From Angiostrongylus vasorum (Eukaryota; Nematoda; Chromadorea; Rhabditida; Metastrongylidae): a stretch of 64,000 nt of DNA. Where the stretch lies: the NCBI GenBank assembly GCA_018806985.1, contig JADANN010000458.1:1364001-1428000 (forward strand). Reading direction: 5' to 3'. Shown here one piece after another: positions 33,366-55,364 of this stretch (position 1 is the stretch's first letter; each line of letters begins with the position of its first letter). The notes beneath the pieces are model-generated. The model did no database searches. It saw only the letters and a program-made list of their open reading frames with translations, and was not told the DNA's origin. A program made the translations under genes and the position numbers.

Positions 33366-34268
33366 CATCACCTGTTTCACCTGTACCACCTGTATCACCT
33401 GTAGTCCCGCTGATCGTCGAGTGACTCGAGGGGGGCGCCAGTAAATCTTCCATTTTTCCCTGTCGTGTGCAAGAGCAGCCCAGTGGGTTCTGCTCGCTCT
33501 AGGGACTCGTAGAGCATGATATCTTTCTTCTAGGCTCTCCGTGAAGAACTCTGACCATAGGATCGGTGGTCTTCCTGCACTACTTTTAACATCCCGAGAA
33601 ATCCAGTCACTAACGGCTCTTGTCCATCGGTTGTCCTTATCTTCTGTTTGGCGTACAGAACGGCATCTTTGATTTTTGATCGTTAACGCAGGTCGGAGCT
33701 TCGGATCCCATCCTTTACCTGTGTGAAACGGGATACTCCTGGCATCGTCCTTTCGACTGCGCGTTCGATAACGCTGAGTGACCTTTCATCCTGCTCACGC
33801 AGCGACCAGGTTTCTGATGCATACGTTACGGCAGGAAGTACCGTTGAGTCGAAAAGGTGGGCACGGAGTCGGGTGTTCTTTGTCCTCTTCACTACATCCT
33901 CGATGCTCTTGAAAGTTCCCCAGGCCGCTCGTTTCCTTCTGCTCAGCTCTGGAGCTAAGTAGTTCGTCATATTGATTTCTCGACCTAGATAGACATAAGT
34001 GGAGCACTCGGAGATATTCGTTCCGTGAGCGTGAATGGGGCATACGAAACCAATCTGTTCCTCATGAACATCTTTTTTGTCAGATTTAGCAGAAGACCAA
34101 TCTTTCCACAGGCTTTATCAAAGTCAGCAAGCATACGTTCCGCTTGGCTAATGTTTGGTGTTAAGGACGATGTCACCAGCAAAGCGAAGATGATGTAACT
34201 GTCTACCCTGGGAGGTAGAGTACCATGCTTACCCCACAGCGCATGATCGAACCAACAGGCCAAACATG
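33366..34268 (-). mobile_element. RTE LINE, 5'-truncated copy (RT C-terminal half)
   Basis: The minus strand encodes ADFDKACGKIGLLLNLTKK, a LAPELSRRKRAAWGTFKSIE block, RLRAHLFDSTVLPAVTYASE and RSLSVIERAVERTMPGVSRF in broken frames. It ends in the same 3' region as the 41-kb element (GAGTGACTCGAG...GGCGCC on +), with a tail of ACAGGTGAT-like units at 33366-33406. It is a dead, truncated LINE. Confidence 0.85.
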
Positions 34269-34831
34269 CACTGCATGGAAACTCTTAGGTGCAATCTCCG
34301 ATTCCCCTCTTCAAAAGTGGAATTCTGAACCAACAACAAACTACCTCTGAAGTTTCAACAAGTAGAACGCTACGGCGGTGAAGAAACTCACTTCGCACTA
34401 TATTGCAGCAACTTCTTAGCTTTTGGCGATGGCCAAAAACATACTAACAAATGCAAATCATGAAGTCCATACTTTCTACGAGGCTTTGTCGGATTTTTGC
34501 ATCGTGAATACACCTAAAAACGATCGCTGAAAAACACAGAATGTTGAACACTAGTTAGAAAATTCTTTTCACCGTTTTTCAAACTTAGTTGAAAAAAAGA
34601 AAACTAGTGTAAACATCGCATGGATCACGTGAACATTCAAAACACAACGCGCCTGTGCTTGCTACTTCTTAAGCTTCCATAGCTTTCCTATAGCTTTCAT
34701 GCTTTACTACAAATATTGTACTACTCCTGCAGTCGGCAGTCGGTGGTCATCGGCCCTGATGAAGACGAAGACGTCGAAACATTTGTTGAATAGACCTTAT
34801 TCTCAATCTCGCGTTTTTTTTAAATTTGTTT

Positions 34832-35160
34832 TATACGACCTGTCCTCACGTTTATGATGCGAATCCGAGCACTTCTCACATTCGTTTTACGTTTGGCTTG
34901 GCTACTGCTTGAGGACCTTCATTTCATCTTGAACGTCGCAGAATGTTGGTGAAATAGGTTCTTCCTGGACCCCCTCAGATAGCCGGGCTGGAGCGTTCCC
35001 CAGTTGGATTGCAGAAAGTGAATTTTTTCCCGGACAAATTCGTTACCAATTTCCCGACCCCGGCGGGGTGACAGGTTTGCTTTGCCCGAAGCGGAATCGA
35101 AGTAGCACCGTGCTCGTGATGACAGACATCACTACCATTGTGATATCCGCTCTTATTAAC
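34832..35160 (-). repeat. R4 tRNA-derived SINE, near full length
   Basis: Same structure as the copy at 15.3 kb. On + it reads TTGGCTACTGCTTGAGGA, then GGGCTGGAGCGTTCCCC, then core GACCCCGGCGGGG, then GGAATCGAA and CACTACCATTGTGAT as the inverted tRNA-like head. Confidence 0.75.
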
Positions 35161-35164
35161 CACG

Positions 35165-37490
35165 TGTAAGCTCAACAACTTAAACAGATGTTGATTATTT
35201 TGCTACCGAGGTTAAATGACGGTCGATTTAGAAAATGTTACGCTTGAAGTGCGCCTTTGTATTCATCAAAATTCATCTTCACAGCGTATTTGACATGCTG
35301 CGTTGTATCAGAACTATGTAAATCAATCATCTGACCACACTATTATATGGAATAAATCACCCATTTCAGTTTACCAACGTTTCGCTGGTAAACTGAAAAA
35401 GATGATTTCTTCAAACCTTTCAACATACACAGAATCGATCTTCACGAAGTGGAACTTCCAGAAAGACTTGTTTCTCAGTGCCAATCAGATGATGGACCGC
35501 AAGCGAGCTTCCGCATATTCCCAGATCCACAAGTCCCAAATAAACTAGCCCATTGAGAGGGCTGTCATTGTGGTGACATGGTAGAAGAGAACGTTGTGAC
35601 ACCCACGGAGGCAACTGAAAAGTTTCGCTCAGAAAATCCGATAACCGAACTCTGTGTAAGTGTCGTAATATAAAAAGTAAAATAAAAGCACACTAACAAT
35701 CCAATCATTTCCTGTATATCATGCTAAAAAAATTTCCTTCGCAATTACTAGGTACCAGATTCGACTAGGTCTTAGTATAGAAAGAAAGGCAAAAGAAATA
35801 TCAAATACTCTACGCATGACGGGTGATTGCTGATGGCAGCATTAGGTAGAAAACTAGCTGACAGAAATGCAAAGCAAAGGCCTCAGTGGTAGGTTATACG
35901 CGAGCCCACGGAAAACGTAGTCGTATTTCCATTCGGCACGGCGTCGAAGCTTTGCGAATATCTCAGCATCGTTGTGGTTGTATATCATATGCGCTGTTTC
36001 TGCAAAAATACCACACAAATATATTACCAACCACTGGATCGACGACAGCAGACGAGGTGCCCTCCTCAGAAAAAGGACTAGCAGTGTCCGTTCCTTCGGT
36101 GCGATTGTCCATGAGAAAGCCTTCCTGAAACGAGTCAAAAATAACTACAAACCTGAACGATAGAACCAAAAGTAAAAAAAGAAACAGTAAAAAATAGAAA
36201 GAAGAGCTAGTGATTTTGAAGACAGAGAATCCTATTATATGCATATGGGAAGAAAAAAATCCCACAAACGCATACACCATCTAGGACAACAAAGGCAGGA
36301 AAAAAAGGAATAGTGTTGGTATGTACATACGCTGAGAAGGATGCATTGAGAGAAATGCGTAATCAGCAAAACAATGAAGCAGACCTCATCCGAGATTTAG
36401 CACATAAATGACCGCACGTACGTACCATGTGATGGAGCAAAGTCGACCGTATGCCTCAACTTCTGTATTGCTGCAGAGTGCTTGTCCTACCTTTGCAACT
36501 CAATCGATATTTCGGCCCTGGTATGGTCTGCAGAGGCTGACCTCTACGGTCAACAATTCACAACAACCCTTTGGCATTGACATGTTCGCCGTCCTACTGC
36601 GCGTTGTGCTGTAGATATAAAGGTTGGCCCCATCTACGTGATGGTGAGCTGTCAAGCCATAGCAGTTTCATTCAACCTGTGGTAGTACAAAGGGCCACTG
36701 GTGCTGACATCTTTGCCGTACTACCACGGATTGGTCGAACTTGTCATGATTTGACACTTGACAACTCACAATCACGCATATGTCGCGAAATTTTATATCT
36801 ATAGCCCACTAATATTTCATAGCACTTCTTCACTATCCACACTTTCATGGTCGCATGTATGGTAGTGTATAAAGAAAGCCAACCACACACTATTAGTTTC
36901 CGATTCGAACCCACACCCTGATCTAACCAAGTCCTTCGTCCGTTCGAGATCGGAAAACAGCTAGCAGATTTGTTTGAGAGGATAAAAAAAACATTAGCTT
37001 GACAGATCCGCAGGCCTCCGCACGTCACTGTAAATGTCACGGCGAGAATAATGCCTCATATCACCTCCAGGCCATAATATCTAGGCTCAATTTAAATTTC
37101 CCTAGTTGGAATCTGCCTATAAGGTACAATTTTTTCATTTTCTACACGTCTCGTCATTTTTACTGGCACCAGTTCCAAGACTTCGGAGGGACTGGAGAGT
37201 TGGTGAGCCTTGTGTAGGTAGAACTAGCACATTGGTCGGATGAGTCTCAAAGGGTATTACTATACTGCGCCACCCACATCCTCCTTATCCTACAAAAAAT
37301 AATAATCTGGAGCCCAGGAAATGCCACCTCCTCCATGTTTCTGGCGTCAGGGCTTGTATTTCGAACATGAAAGAAAGTGGATAAATGCGACATAGTCTCA
37401 CCAAAAGACGGATCGGGAATTTTAAAAATCTCAACTTAATACCTAATTTTTAGAAAATCTCAATTGTCATCTGACTAAATGCATACCTAC
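35165..37490. other. Intergenic stretch, R3 copy only
   Basis: A plus-oriented R3 copy lies at about 35848-35990 (GCGAATATCTCAGCATCGTT) and a degenerate R2-like piece (minus) at about 37160-37275. The minus-strand open block at 35420-35614 (GLVYLGLVDLGICGSSLAVH) looks exon-like but cannot be tied to a gene. Nothing else is recognised. Confidence 0.4.
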
Positions 37491-37496
37491 CATACA

Positions 37497-37605
37497 CAAT
37501 GACTCATGATGACCTACTGTTGTATCGAGACAGTGCTTGTACCCTTCGAGATAAGTATAGCACTAATCCGCCGATCCCGGAGGATCAAAAAGCTTAGCGC
37601 ACTTG

Positions 37606-37606
<1 letters not shown>
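37497..37606 (-). repeat. R2 SINE fragment
   Basis: GGCCTACCGATGTATCGAGC-type sequence of R2 is recognisable (CTACTGTTGTATCGAGACAG), followed by CCGCCGATCCCGGAGGATC. It directly precedes the (TA)n tract. Confidence 0.6.

Positions 37607-37609
<3 letters not shown>

Positions 37610-37685
<76 letters not shown>
37610..37685. repeat. (TA)n microsatellite at the 5' side of the RTE element
   Basis: A 75-bp TA tract. The RTE element begins within about 10 bp after it, and another TA tract follows the element at 41082. Confidence 0.9.
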
Positions 37686-37688
<3 letters not shown>

Positions 37689-37689
37689 T

Positions 37690-40600
37690 GTGTATCCACG
37701 GAGGTCTCTCATATGAGCGATCTCGAGCCGGCTAGTCGCGAGGCTACGTGGCACGTCCCCAGATGGCGGATAGAGGGTTAATCGCGGACCAAAAGCGACC
37801 GTATCTTTCCCTGAGACGAAGGTGAATCCAGAGGATGGACTCTGTTTCTGCTGCGCCGATTTGGCATATACTTTCTGAAGCGTATTCATGCACGCATGTG
37901 TGGGTGCGTTCAAGTTTATGCGGATTGTATTCTACGAGTCAGTTCGGCCAAAAGCCTACAATAAAGTGAGAGGGAAATATATGGGAGGTGGTTAGGAGTC
38001 GCCTCCAATAAATCAGCTCCATGTCCACTCTGGGAGAGAGTGGCAAGCTACCCGTGAGTATACCCAGCCCCCCATCTTCACAGCCCAGCAAGCCATACGT
38101 GGGTATCAAAATGCTAAACACAGTAGAAAACAAAAACGGGTCTCATTCCCCTGACCCTGAAAGAGTCCCCAATTTTGCAGCGTAGGGTAAGACGAGTACG
38201 GAAAGGTTGCTAAAATCTCAGGGTCAATGGAAGCTGCCTGGATCACGAAGAACTTAGGCGAAGATCTGTACCTCCAATGCACGTACACTTGCATCCTAGT
38301 CCTCGACAGAAGATTTCCTCATGCAAGCAAGATGGATACGGTACGACGTCATCGGCCTGGCCGAAACAAGACGACGCCACCCATTCAACGCCGTCTATGA
38401 CACCGGAGAAGAACTGTTCCTCGGAACATGCGACAGTAGAGGAGTCGGCGGCGTCGGGGGTTCTCGTCAACACGAGTTTGTCCATGAACGCCGATTCATT
38501 CGAACAATTTACAACCCATATTGGACGTTTACGATTGAAGAGATGTGGATCAACACCGGCTTTGACAATCTTCGTCGTTTACCCGCCGACGTCAAAGTCG
38601 AAGCGTTCTATATGGACTTGGAGAAGTACTACAGAGAAGACCACACATTCTTCAAGGTCACCTTTGGAGATTTCAACGCCAAGATTGGACCAAGAAGAAC
38701 GTCTGAACAATGTCACATTGGGACCCACTGATTAGACTGGAACGAATAGGGTGAGCGGCTGTCTGAGTTTATCATGGCGAGCAAGACCATCCATGGCAAC
38801 TCGCAATTCCAGAAGCCCCCACCCTCAACGCTGGACGTGGGAGTCTCCCAATGGAGAGTACCATAACGAAATAGACCACATTATAGTAAATAGAAGGTTT
38901 TGCCTAACCGATGTCGCTGTTGTCCTAAAATTCTACAAAGTATTAGGCCATCGTCTCCTTCATGCAAGATTCTATACCTCGCGGAAAGGAGATAAAGCCG
39001 CTAAGTTCAAAAAACGAAGGCCCAGAACCACCGTAAACTGGAACTTATTCAATTCAATATTCGGCTGTTGGGAAGACGCCGTTGTCGATAACATCGACGA
39101 AGAATATGATCGGCTCATTCAAAATCCTCACATTAGTGCTATCAAAGCTGAGAGTTCGAATGTCATCAAGAGACATCTATCTCCAGAAACACTCGAGCTG
39201 ATACGCCAGCGCGGAGTCGCACGAGCTGCAGGCAACTGCGAACTAACGTCCGAACTTGCAAAACAGCGGAAACATGAGAAAAAGAAGATCTTAAAGAGAG
39301 AAGAGCAGCAGGTGGTCGAAGCTGCACAGGCTGGGAAAAGCACTCACAAAGCCCACCGAAGCTTCGCCAATTACAAGACCAAGATGATTGCTCTCAGACG
39401 CCCAGACGGAACAGTTACAGCGTCCACAAAGATGGATAAAATTTTTCACAAACACTACTCAGATCTCTTCAATAGTCACGTTCACCTTCCGCCATGTGAA
39501 ATAAAGGAGGATGGACATGTTGTACCACTGGTTCTCCCATCCGAAATCCGACATGCCATTTTGTCCGTGAAGCATCAATCAGCACTAGCTCTTGACAGCA
39601 CAAGATCTGAACACCTGAAGAACCTTACGGCTGTCCTCATAAACACACTGGCTCGGCTCTTCACACGTTTCTTGTCTGACTACAAGGTCCCTACTCAGTG
39701 GAAGACCAACAAGACCGTGTTATTGTTCAAGAAGGATGACCTACAGGATATCAGCAACTATCGCCCAGTCTGCCTACTGTCTGTCGTCTACAAACTCTTC
39801 ACTCAAGTCATCCTAAACAAGAATGACAGCACACCGGACGAAGTACAGCCATGTGAACAAGCAGTTTCGAGAAGGATTTAGTACGATGGACCACATCCAT
39901 ACGATAACAAGGCTTAATGAAGTATCGCGAGAGTACAAAAGACGCTCGGTCTCATTTTCATCGATTTACAGAAGGCCTTTAACTCAATTGACATAGAAGC
40001 AGTCATGGAATCCCTTAATAGTCAAGGGGTCCCTACTCAGTACGTGAAGATTCTTCGTGAGCTGTACAAAAATTCCACAACCAAAAAATCACCATTCTAC
40101 AACGATATTAACACTGACGTCAAAGGAGGGATTAGGCAAAGCGACACCACCTCGCCAAAATTATTTTCCGCCACCTTCGAGAACGTCATGCGAATATTGG
40201 AATAGGATAATATGGAAGTGAAAATCGATGGTCCGCAGTTACACCATTTTCGCTTTGCTGATGACATCGTCCTTATAACACCGAAATAAGCCAAGCGGAA
40301 CGTATGCTTGCCGACTTTGATAAAGTCTGTGGAAAGATTGGTTTTCGATTAAATCTTACAGAAACGACATTCATGAGGAACGGATTGGTTTCGTATGACC
40401 CATTTACGCTCAATGGAACGAATATCTACGAATGCTCCAGTTATGTCTATCTAGGTCGGGAAATCAACATGTTGAACGACCTAGCTCCCGAGCTGAGCAA
40501 AAGGAAACGAGCGGCATGGGAAGCTTTCCAGAGCATCAAGAATGTAGTAAAGAGAACAAAGAACACCCGACTCCGTGCTCACCTTTTCGACTCAGCGGTA

Positions 40601-41080
40601 CTTCCTGCGTTAACTTATGCATCAGAAACTTGGTCGCTGCGTAAAGAGAATGAAAAGTCACTCAGCGTTATTGAACGCGCAGTCGAAAGGACGATGCTAG
40701 GGGGTATCCCGTTTCACACAAGTAACGAATGGGACCCGAAGCTCCGACCTGCATCAACGACCAAAAATCAAAGATGCCGTCCTGTACGCCAAACAGTCGA
40801 AGATAATCTGGGCCGGACACGTAATGCGTATGAATATGAATGACAACCGATGGGCAAGAGCCGTCAGTGACTGGATTCCTCTGGATGTAAAACGCACTGC
40901 AGGACGACCACCGACCTGATGGTCAGAGTTCTTCACGAAAAGCCTAGAAGAATGATATTATGCTCAAAGAGTTTCTAGGACGAGCAGAGCCCATTGAGCT
41001 ACCCTTGCACTCGACAAGGAAAAATGGAATGGCGCCCGCTCGAGTCACTCGACGACCAACGGGACTACAGGTGATGCAGG

Positions 41081-41081
<1 letters not shown>
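37690..41081 (+). mobile_element. RTE-type non-LTR retrotransposon, long but inactivated
   Basis: After a leader shared with the 55.4-kb copy (GGTTAATCGCGGACCAAAAG), broken frames from about 38277 encode an AP-type endonuclease ([11 protein letters not shown], then FGDFNAKIG, then GHRLLHARF). A long frame 38751-39881 carries the linker and the start of reverse transcriptase (NYRPVCLLSVVYKLF). Further RT pieces follow: IDLQKAFNSIDIEAV at 39963, GGIRQSDTTSPKLF, and FRFADDIVLI at 40250, where the FADD catalytic motif is intact. The C-terminal part is ALTYASETWSLRKENEKSLS. Stops and frameshifts separate the pieces, so no complete protein can be made. The 3' end is GGCGCCCGCTCGAGTCACTC followed by ACAGGTGATGCAGGT, then (TA)n. 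Confidence 0.9.

Positions 41082-41150
<69 letters not shown>
41082..41150. repeat. (TA)n microsatellite at the 3' side of the RTE element
   Basis: About 68 bp of pure TA directly follows the RTE tail unit GCAGGT. Confidence 0.9.
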
Positions 41151-41152
<2 letters not shown>

Positions 41153-41807
41153 TAAGTACGACCACTGCTGTAAAGTGTCCTCTCCAAAATTCGTGTAGTT
41201 CCCAACTCAAGGGTTCAAAAAATAAGCATGATTTTCCGAAAAAACAGCTTCTGACATCACGTGTTAATGAATAACCTGGGACCGTTCCATATAATTGTAT
41301 AGGATAAAAAGTACGTCTTCGTACCACTTTATCACAATCGTTAATAACATTCTAACTTGTATACAGCGTTATGAAAGACAGGATAGGACGTGTTCCATGA
41401 ATGACATTCTAGGTGAGACAAGATCCTTTCCTCATTTTAACTAATAGGATGCATTACACCAATAATGTTACTAGACTTACATTCGAATAAATGCAAATTT
41501 TAGATTAAACAGCGTGAGAAAGAATATCAAATAGTTAATGAAAAGAATTACACTTTCCATAAAGAGACGATACTGAATGTTATAGAATGAATTTATAACG
41601 TTTGACAACCCGATCATTAAAAATCAGCCCTGATTTATGAGAGGTCACACAATTCTCACTAATTACGAACGAAGAAACACAGACACACAACAGTTTTGGA
41701 AAGTTAAACTCATTAAAATCTTTGAGAGTATCAAAATCTACCCGTGCAGTACTTTGTATAAATAATCCAACAGAGGTAAAACAAACGCTTTAGTTGTGAT
41801 TACAAAG
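41151..41807. other. KDM7 3' flank
   Basis: AT-rich DNA downstream (minus strand) of the KDM7 stop codon. I see no repeat or clear AATAAA signal; the gene's 3' UTR should lie here. Confidence 0.4.
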
Positions 41808-51664
<9,857 letters not shown>

Positions 51665-51680
51665 CGCACTGAAACCAGAT
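51665..51680 (-). promoter_or_regulatory. Possible spliced-leader (trans-splice) acceptor of KDM7
   Basis: The minus strand reads CTGGTTTCAG, then TGCG, then the start ATG. A strong nematode 3' splice site four bases before the start codon, with no obvious coding exon upstream, fits SL trans-splicing. A cis-spliced 5' UTR exon is the alternative. Confidence 0.5.
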
Positions 51681-51689
51681 TAGAACATA

Positions 51690-53315
51690 ACTTGCCCACG
51701 ATACCGACCGAATGGTTAAGTAACATAGAGCTCGAATATTTCACCATAAAGTGATGTCAATGGAAATGCGGTTAACTCGGAAGTTCAAACTACTGCGAAC
51801 AAACATAGCATAAAATGTGATATAAAATGTTCCAAACAGATACGAACTTGTATAGGTGACTTCCCTTGAGCTCATAAAGCGTAGAAAATTCCCCATCTTA
51901 AGTAAGTAGTGTTTCTTGTGACTAGTGGTGAACTCCTGGTAAAACATTACTCACTAAAAATTAAAGCAAAGACAAATTTGAGACACTGTACTAAGCCCAG
52001 TACTGACCAATAAATCCCTGCTTTCTTGACGAGCAGGCCTGTTTCCAGTGCGACTGGAATTTAGGTTTCGGGTTTTCTTCTTGAGGTTATGGAGATATCT
52101 AGCTGACGGATTGCAGTTGACTTCACCTTTCCAGACTCCGAAGCGAAATCCGCTGAAACGTCAGCTATCATGGAGAGGTACTATAACGACGACCTCGCGC
52201 CTGCTCGTGAAGAAAGGCAGCGAAGTATAAACACCAAGAGTAGTAAATATGTACGAGCTCGTATTGCACTCCGGAAACGACGAACTGTTAGTGAACGAAC
52301 TAGTATCAGATATATATCAGTTATATTTACGATGCAAGAGGAAACACCAATTTTAATTAATTTTAATTAATTAACATTAGAACAACAGACAATCTGGGCA
52401 AAATCCCTTTTGGCAAAGGGATTTGGAGTGGGGTTTAATTCCAGTGCCAAAAGAAGTTCCCTTAGAAATGGGTAAATCATTCAATCGACTGATCGGTTAT
52501 GACGACTCGTCAACTGACTCCGCTATCGATGGTTTAGTTAATCGTCGGAAACAAAAAAATTACTCTTCTAGGGCTATAACTAAAACGTAGAATTTACATT
52601 GGAACGCTGCCAACAGCGACAGACAACAAGCGGTGGAGGAGGGAGAAGTGGAAGGGGCAGGTAGTGCAGCGCCGTCGGCCTTGGAGCGCGAAAACAACTG
52701 CGGTTTCGTTCAACTCTAGCATTCTCAAAGAACTCTCAATCCACATGAATCATCATCAGACTATTTTTTTTAACAAAAAAAACTTACTTTATGAAGGTAC
52801 CATTGTACACAGTATACATGAATGGTTCAGTTGGCTCGTCCACCTTCGCTTTTGCCACGGATTGAAGGTCACAAAGTTCGTTACAGCTTTAAACACAACA
52901 GGTTTTATCATCTCATCGGTTCGTCTTCCTGCTGCCCTCCTTCGAGATCGCTCTGATTATCTCGGGACCCACTCCGATGTTTTTTTCATCTACTTACTGT
53001 CTTCTGTTTTCGTTAAGCAATCGTCCCTTCAGTATTCATTTTTTTCAGACGTATTCTCTCTTTCTTGCAGGGCATTACCGACCACTAGTGTAGCTTAGTG
53101 GTCTGTAATGCCCTACAAGAAAGTGCCCTTCAAGAAAACCCTTTTTATAAGTAGTGGGAGAAAGGAATAAGACAGTGCTTTTATGATTTATGTATTTTTA
53201 TTTCCCACATTTATGTTCTATGTCTGCCTACGCTGAATGTTGGTTCGGTATGAATACACGCAAATCCGCAATCTGTGGGGGACGGGGCTCGCACTGATGA
53301 ATAGATTCGTGCGGT
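51690..53315. other. KDM7 upstream region
   Basis: No second gene is confirmed. A plus-strand frame from 52170 begins MERYYNDDLAPAREERQRS and then becomes basic. It starts about 500 bp from the KDM7 start in divergent orientation and could be a first exon, but no continuation was found. A Gly-coded GGTGGAGGAGGGAG tract lies at about 52630. The stretch 52346-52372 is a short TTAATTAA-rich repeat. Confidence 0.35.
53061..53122. repeat. Imperfect hairpin with about 27-bp arms
   Basis: TTTCTTGCAGGGCATTACCG followed by ACCACTA is mirrored by TAGTGGTC, GTAATGCCCT, CAAGAAA, with three mismatches and a loop of about 6-8 bases. It is not part of R1-R4. Confidence 0.7.
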
Positions 53316-53319
53316 AAAA

Positions 53320-53598
53320 AAGCTCTAAAGCTGTCGGCATTGGTCTTTCCCTGAAGGATGCGTCATGCATTCAACATCACTAAGTATCGTTTGAGGTGAT
53401 TGAATGCATATCTGGCCTTAACAATGACTCGCGGTGGCCTACCGATGTATCGAGCCAGTGCTGCTATCTTCCCAAACAAGTCTGGTACCAATTTGCCGAA
53501 CCCGGAGGAGTGGAAGGCTTGGTGGGCCATGGGCGCGGGGGTCGATTCGACGTGTGTTGTAGGGCGCCTCTGACCACTGCGCCACACGCGCCTTTACA
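53320..53598 (-). repeat. R2 tRNA-derived SINE, full length
   Basis: On + AAAGCTGTCGGCATTGGTC to GACCACTGCGCCACACGCGC, with the core GTACCAATTTGCCGAACCCG. It is the clearest copy of the shared R2/R4 core. Confidence 0.85.
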
Positions 53599-53599
53599 C

Positions 53600-55360
53600 A
53601 CACGATTCGTGCGGTATGAGCCATATATGGATCATACGTGTAGGAAAATTATTCCTCTCTTTAGCCAAGAAGTAGTGCTCGATGACGACTGCTGACAATT
53701 GCCAACGTCTTTTCTGCAAGCAGAGTAATTAAGGAGTGAACCGACAGCACTAGTAAAGGACGCTTTGTCCCGTAGATAGATAGGTACGAATAATTTTCGT
53801 AAAGCATCCATTCAATGCTAGGATTTCGAAGAAAACCTCTACAAGTAACTGAGAACTAAATTTGTAGTTTAAAATTTCCAGCGTAACTGCGGCAATCACA
53901 AATGCCAAATGCGCATAGAAACAAATGCACTTCGCTTGCTATGTTTTGAGCAAGAATTGCTTTGGTTGTCGCGAATATCATCAAATGAAGCAAAAGCCGA
54001 ATTTTTTCGTCGATTGTGAAAGAGCAAAGCGATTTACTAGGCCTAACTATGATGTCCCCGCACATTTTGTTGATGTTTGAAGTCGCTGCATTTACCTTAA
54101 AATTTAAGAGTTAAAGAGTCTAATGGTTTACAAATCGTACAGTTTCATGAATACTTTAGTCTTAAGGTTTAAAACTAGAAGAGAATATGTAAAAACTACA
54201 TACGCCACCAAAGTAATAGCGTAGAGCCTCTTCCAGAAGTCTGTCAAGCTTTCAACTAGTCGAAGATAGTGCTTGAAGGAGTGGTTAGATGCCTGCAATA
54301 TGAACTTGGCTGTTGGCTCGATCCCGCGATCCAGAATTAGCAGGACTTCCATACAAGGTGTGGGCCAAATATGCATTCATTCACCTCCAACGATGCTCAC
54401 GAAGTCAGAATGCATGATGCATTCTTCAGTGATTGATAAGAAACCTTTTCGATGTAGTTGAAGTTTCATCTATGTTCCTGCAATATACCACAGAGCTTGG
54501 CGAACTCTTGGATGAAATAAATTGCCATGTAGAGCGGAATCAGTGAGTTGATAAGTGGCCTGTGTCCGAGAAACAAATGCGACGCTTGTTGTTCCTTGTG
54601 TTTTATCAAGTTCTCTTAAGTCGTTCTCATTTGTGTAACAGATTTCTTGCTCTGTTCACAAAAATGTAATACGTCTCCACATCAGCCATACCGATTGGAG
54701 ATCTCGACGTCAAGTGGTGATGGTATTTCTTTTTCGATCAAGGAGATGAGCGGTAGAACGAAGCCAGTAATACGACCTCAACTTCCACTACGTTGTCGTC
54801 GTCCAAAATTTCCGATTTAGTACTCATGCTTGTATCGCTCTTATCCTTGCATTAAACTAGACCGTAACAAATTTTTACAAGATTTCTCGCTCGGGGTGCT
54901 GGAAGTGCAAAGGTTGAGATACCGTTCAATAACGTGCATTTGCACAAGGCTCGAGCTGAATCGTGATTTTGTGGATTTGAGAAACGTCTGCTGTGCCTTG
55001 ACTAGCTGTGTCTCAAAGCGGTCGTAATTCGCTGTATTTCAATTTTGTCTGGGCTTCCGTATGGAACGTGAAACTTCTTTACGTTAGGGTAACTTCGGAC
55101 TGAACTCCTGTTTATACATGTATTTCGACACCCGGAATACTAAAATGGCCTACAAACAAACTACCATTGCGACTGACTACTGTTTTTTCTATTGTCCTCT
55201 TATAGAAAACCCTTTTGCACACAGCTTAGATCTCTGCAACATTGATCACTGTATTTGCCGTCTGTGCTGAGATATCTCAACGTCGTTCGTGATTTGTCGT
55301 TAGGTGGATTATGAAAGTCGATAACGGCCACACTAATTTAACCACTGTGCATGGTCCCCC
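53600..55360. other. Intergenic stretch with one R2 remnant
   Basis: A diverged R2 (plus) lies at about 54300-54452 (CTCGATCCCGCGATCC, then AAATATGCATTCATTCACCT). No gene is recognised in the rest. Confidence 0.45.
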
Positions 55361-55364
55361 CTCA

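Noticed and set aside
36400..36800. Possible tandem duplicate coding for DMFAVLLR / DIFAVLPR
   Set aside because: Two short similar stretches (near 36578 and 36705) exist, but there is no extended alignment, splice structure or family match.
38751..39881. 376-residue open frame as a host gene
   Set aside because: It encodes the linker and the start of reverse transcriptase of the RTE element and is continuous with broken endonuclease and RT pieces on both sides.
52170..52370. Divergent gene starting MERYYNDDLAPAREERQRS
   Set aside because: The start is plausible in position and composition, but no further exon or homology was found, so it is mentioned only as part of the intergenic entry.
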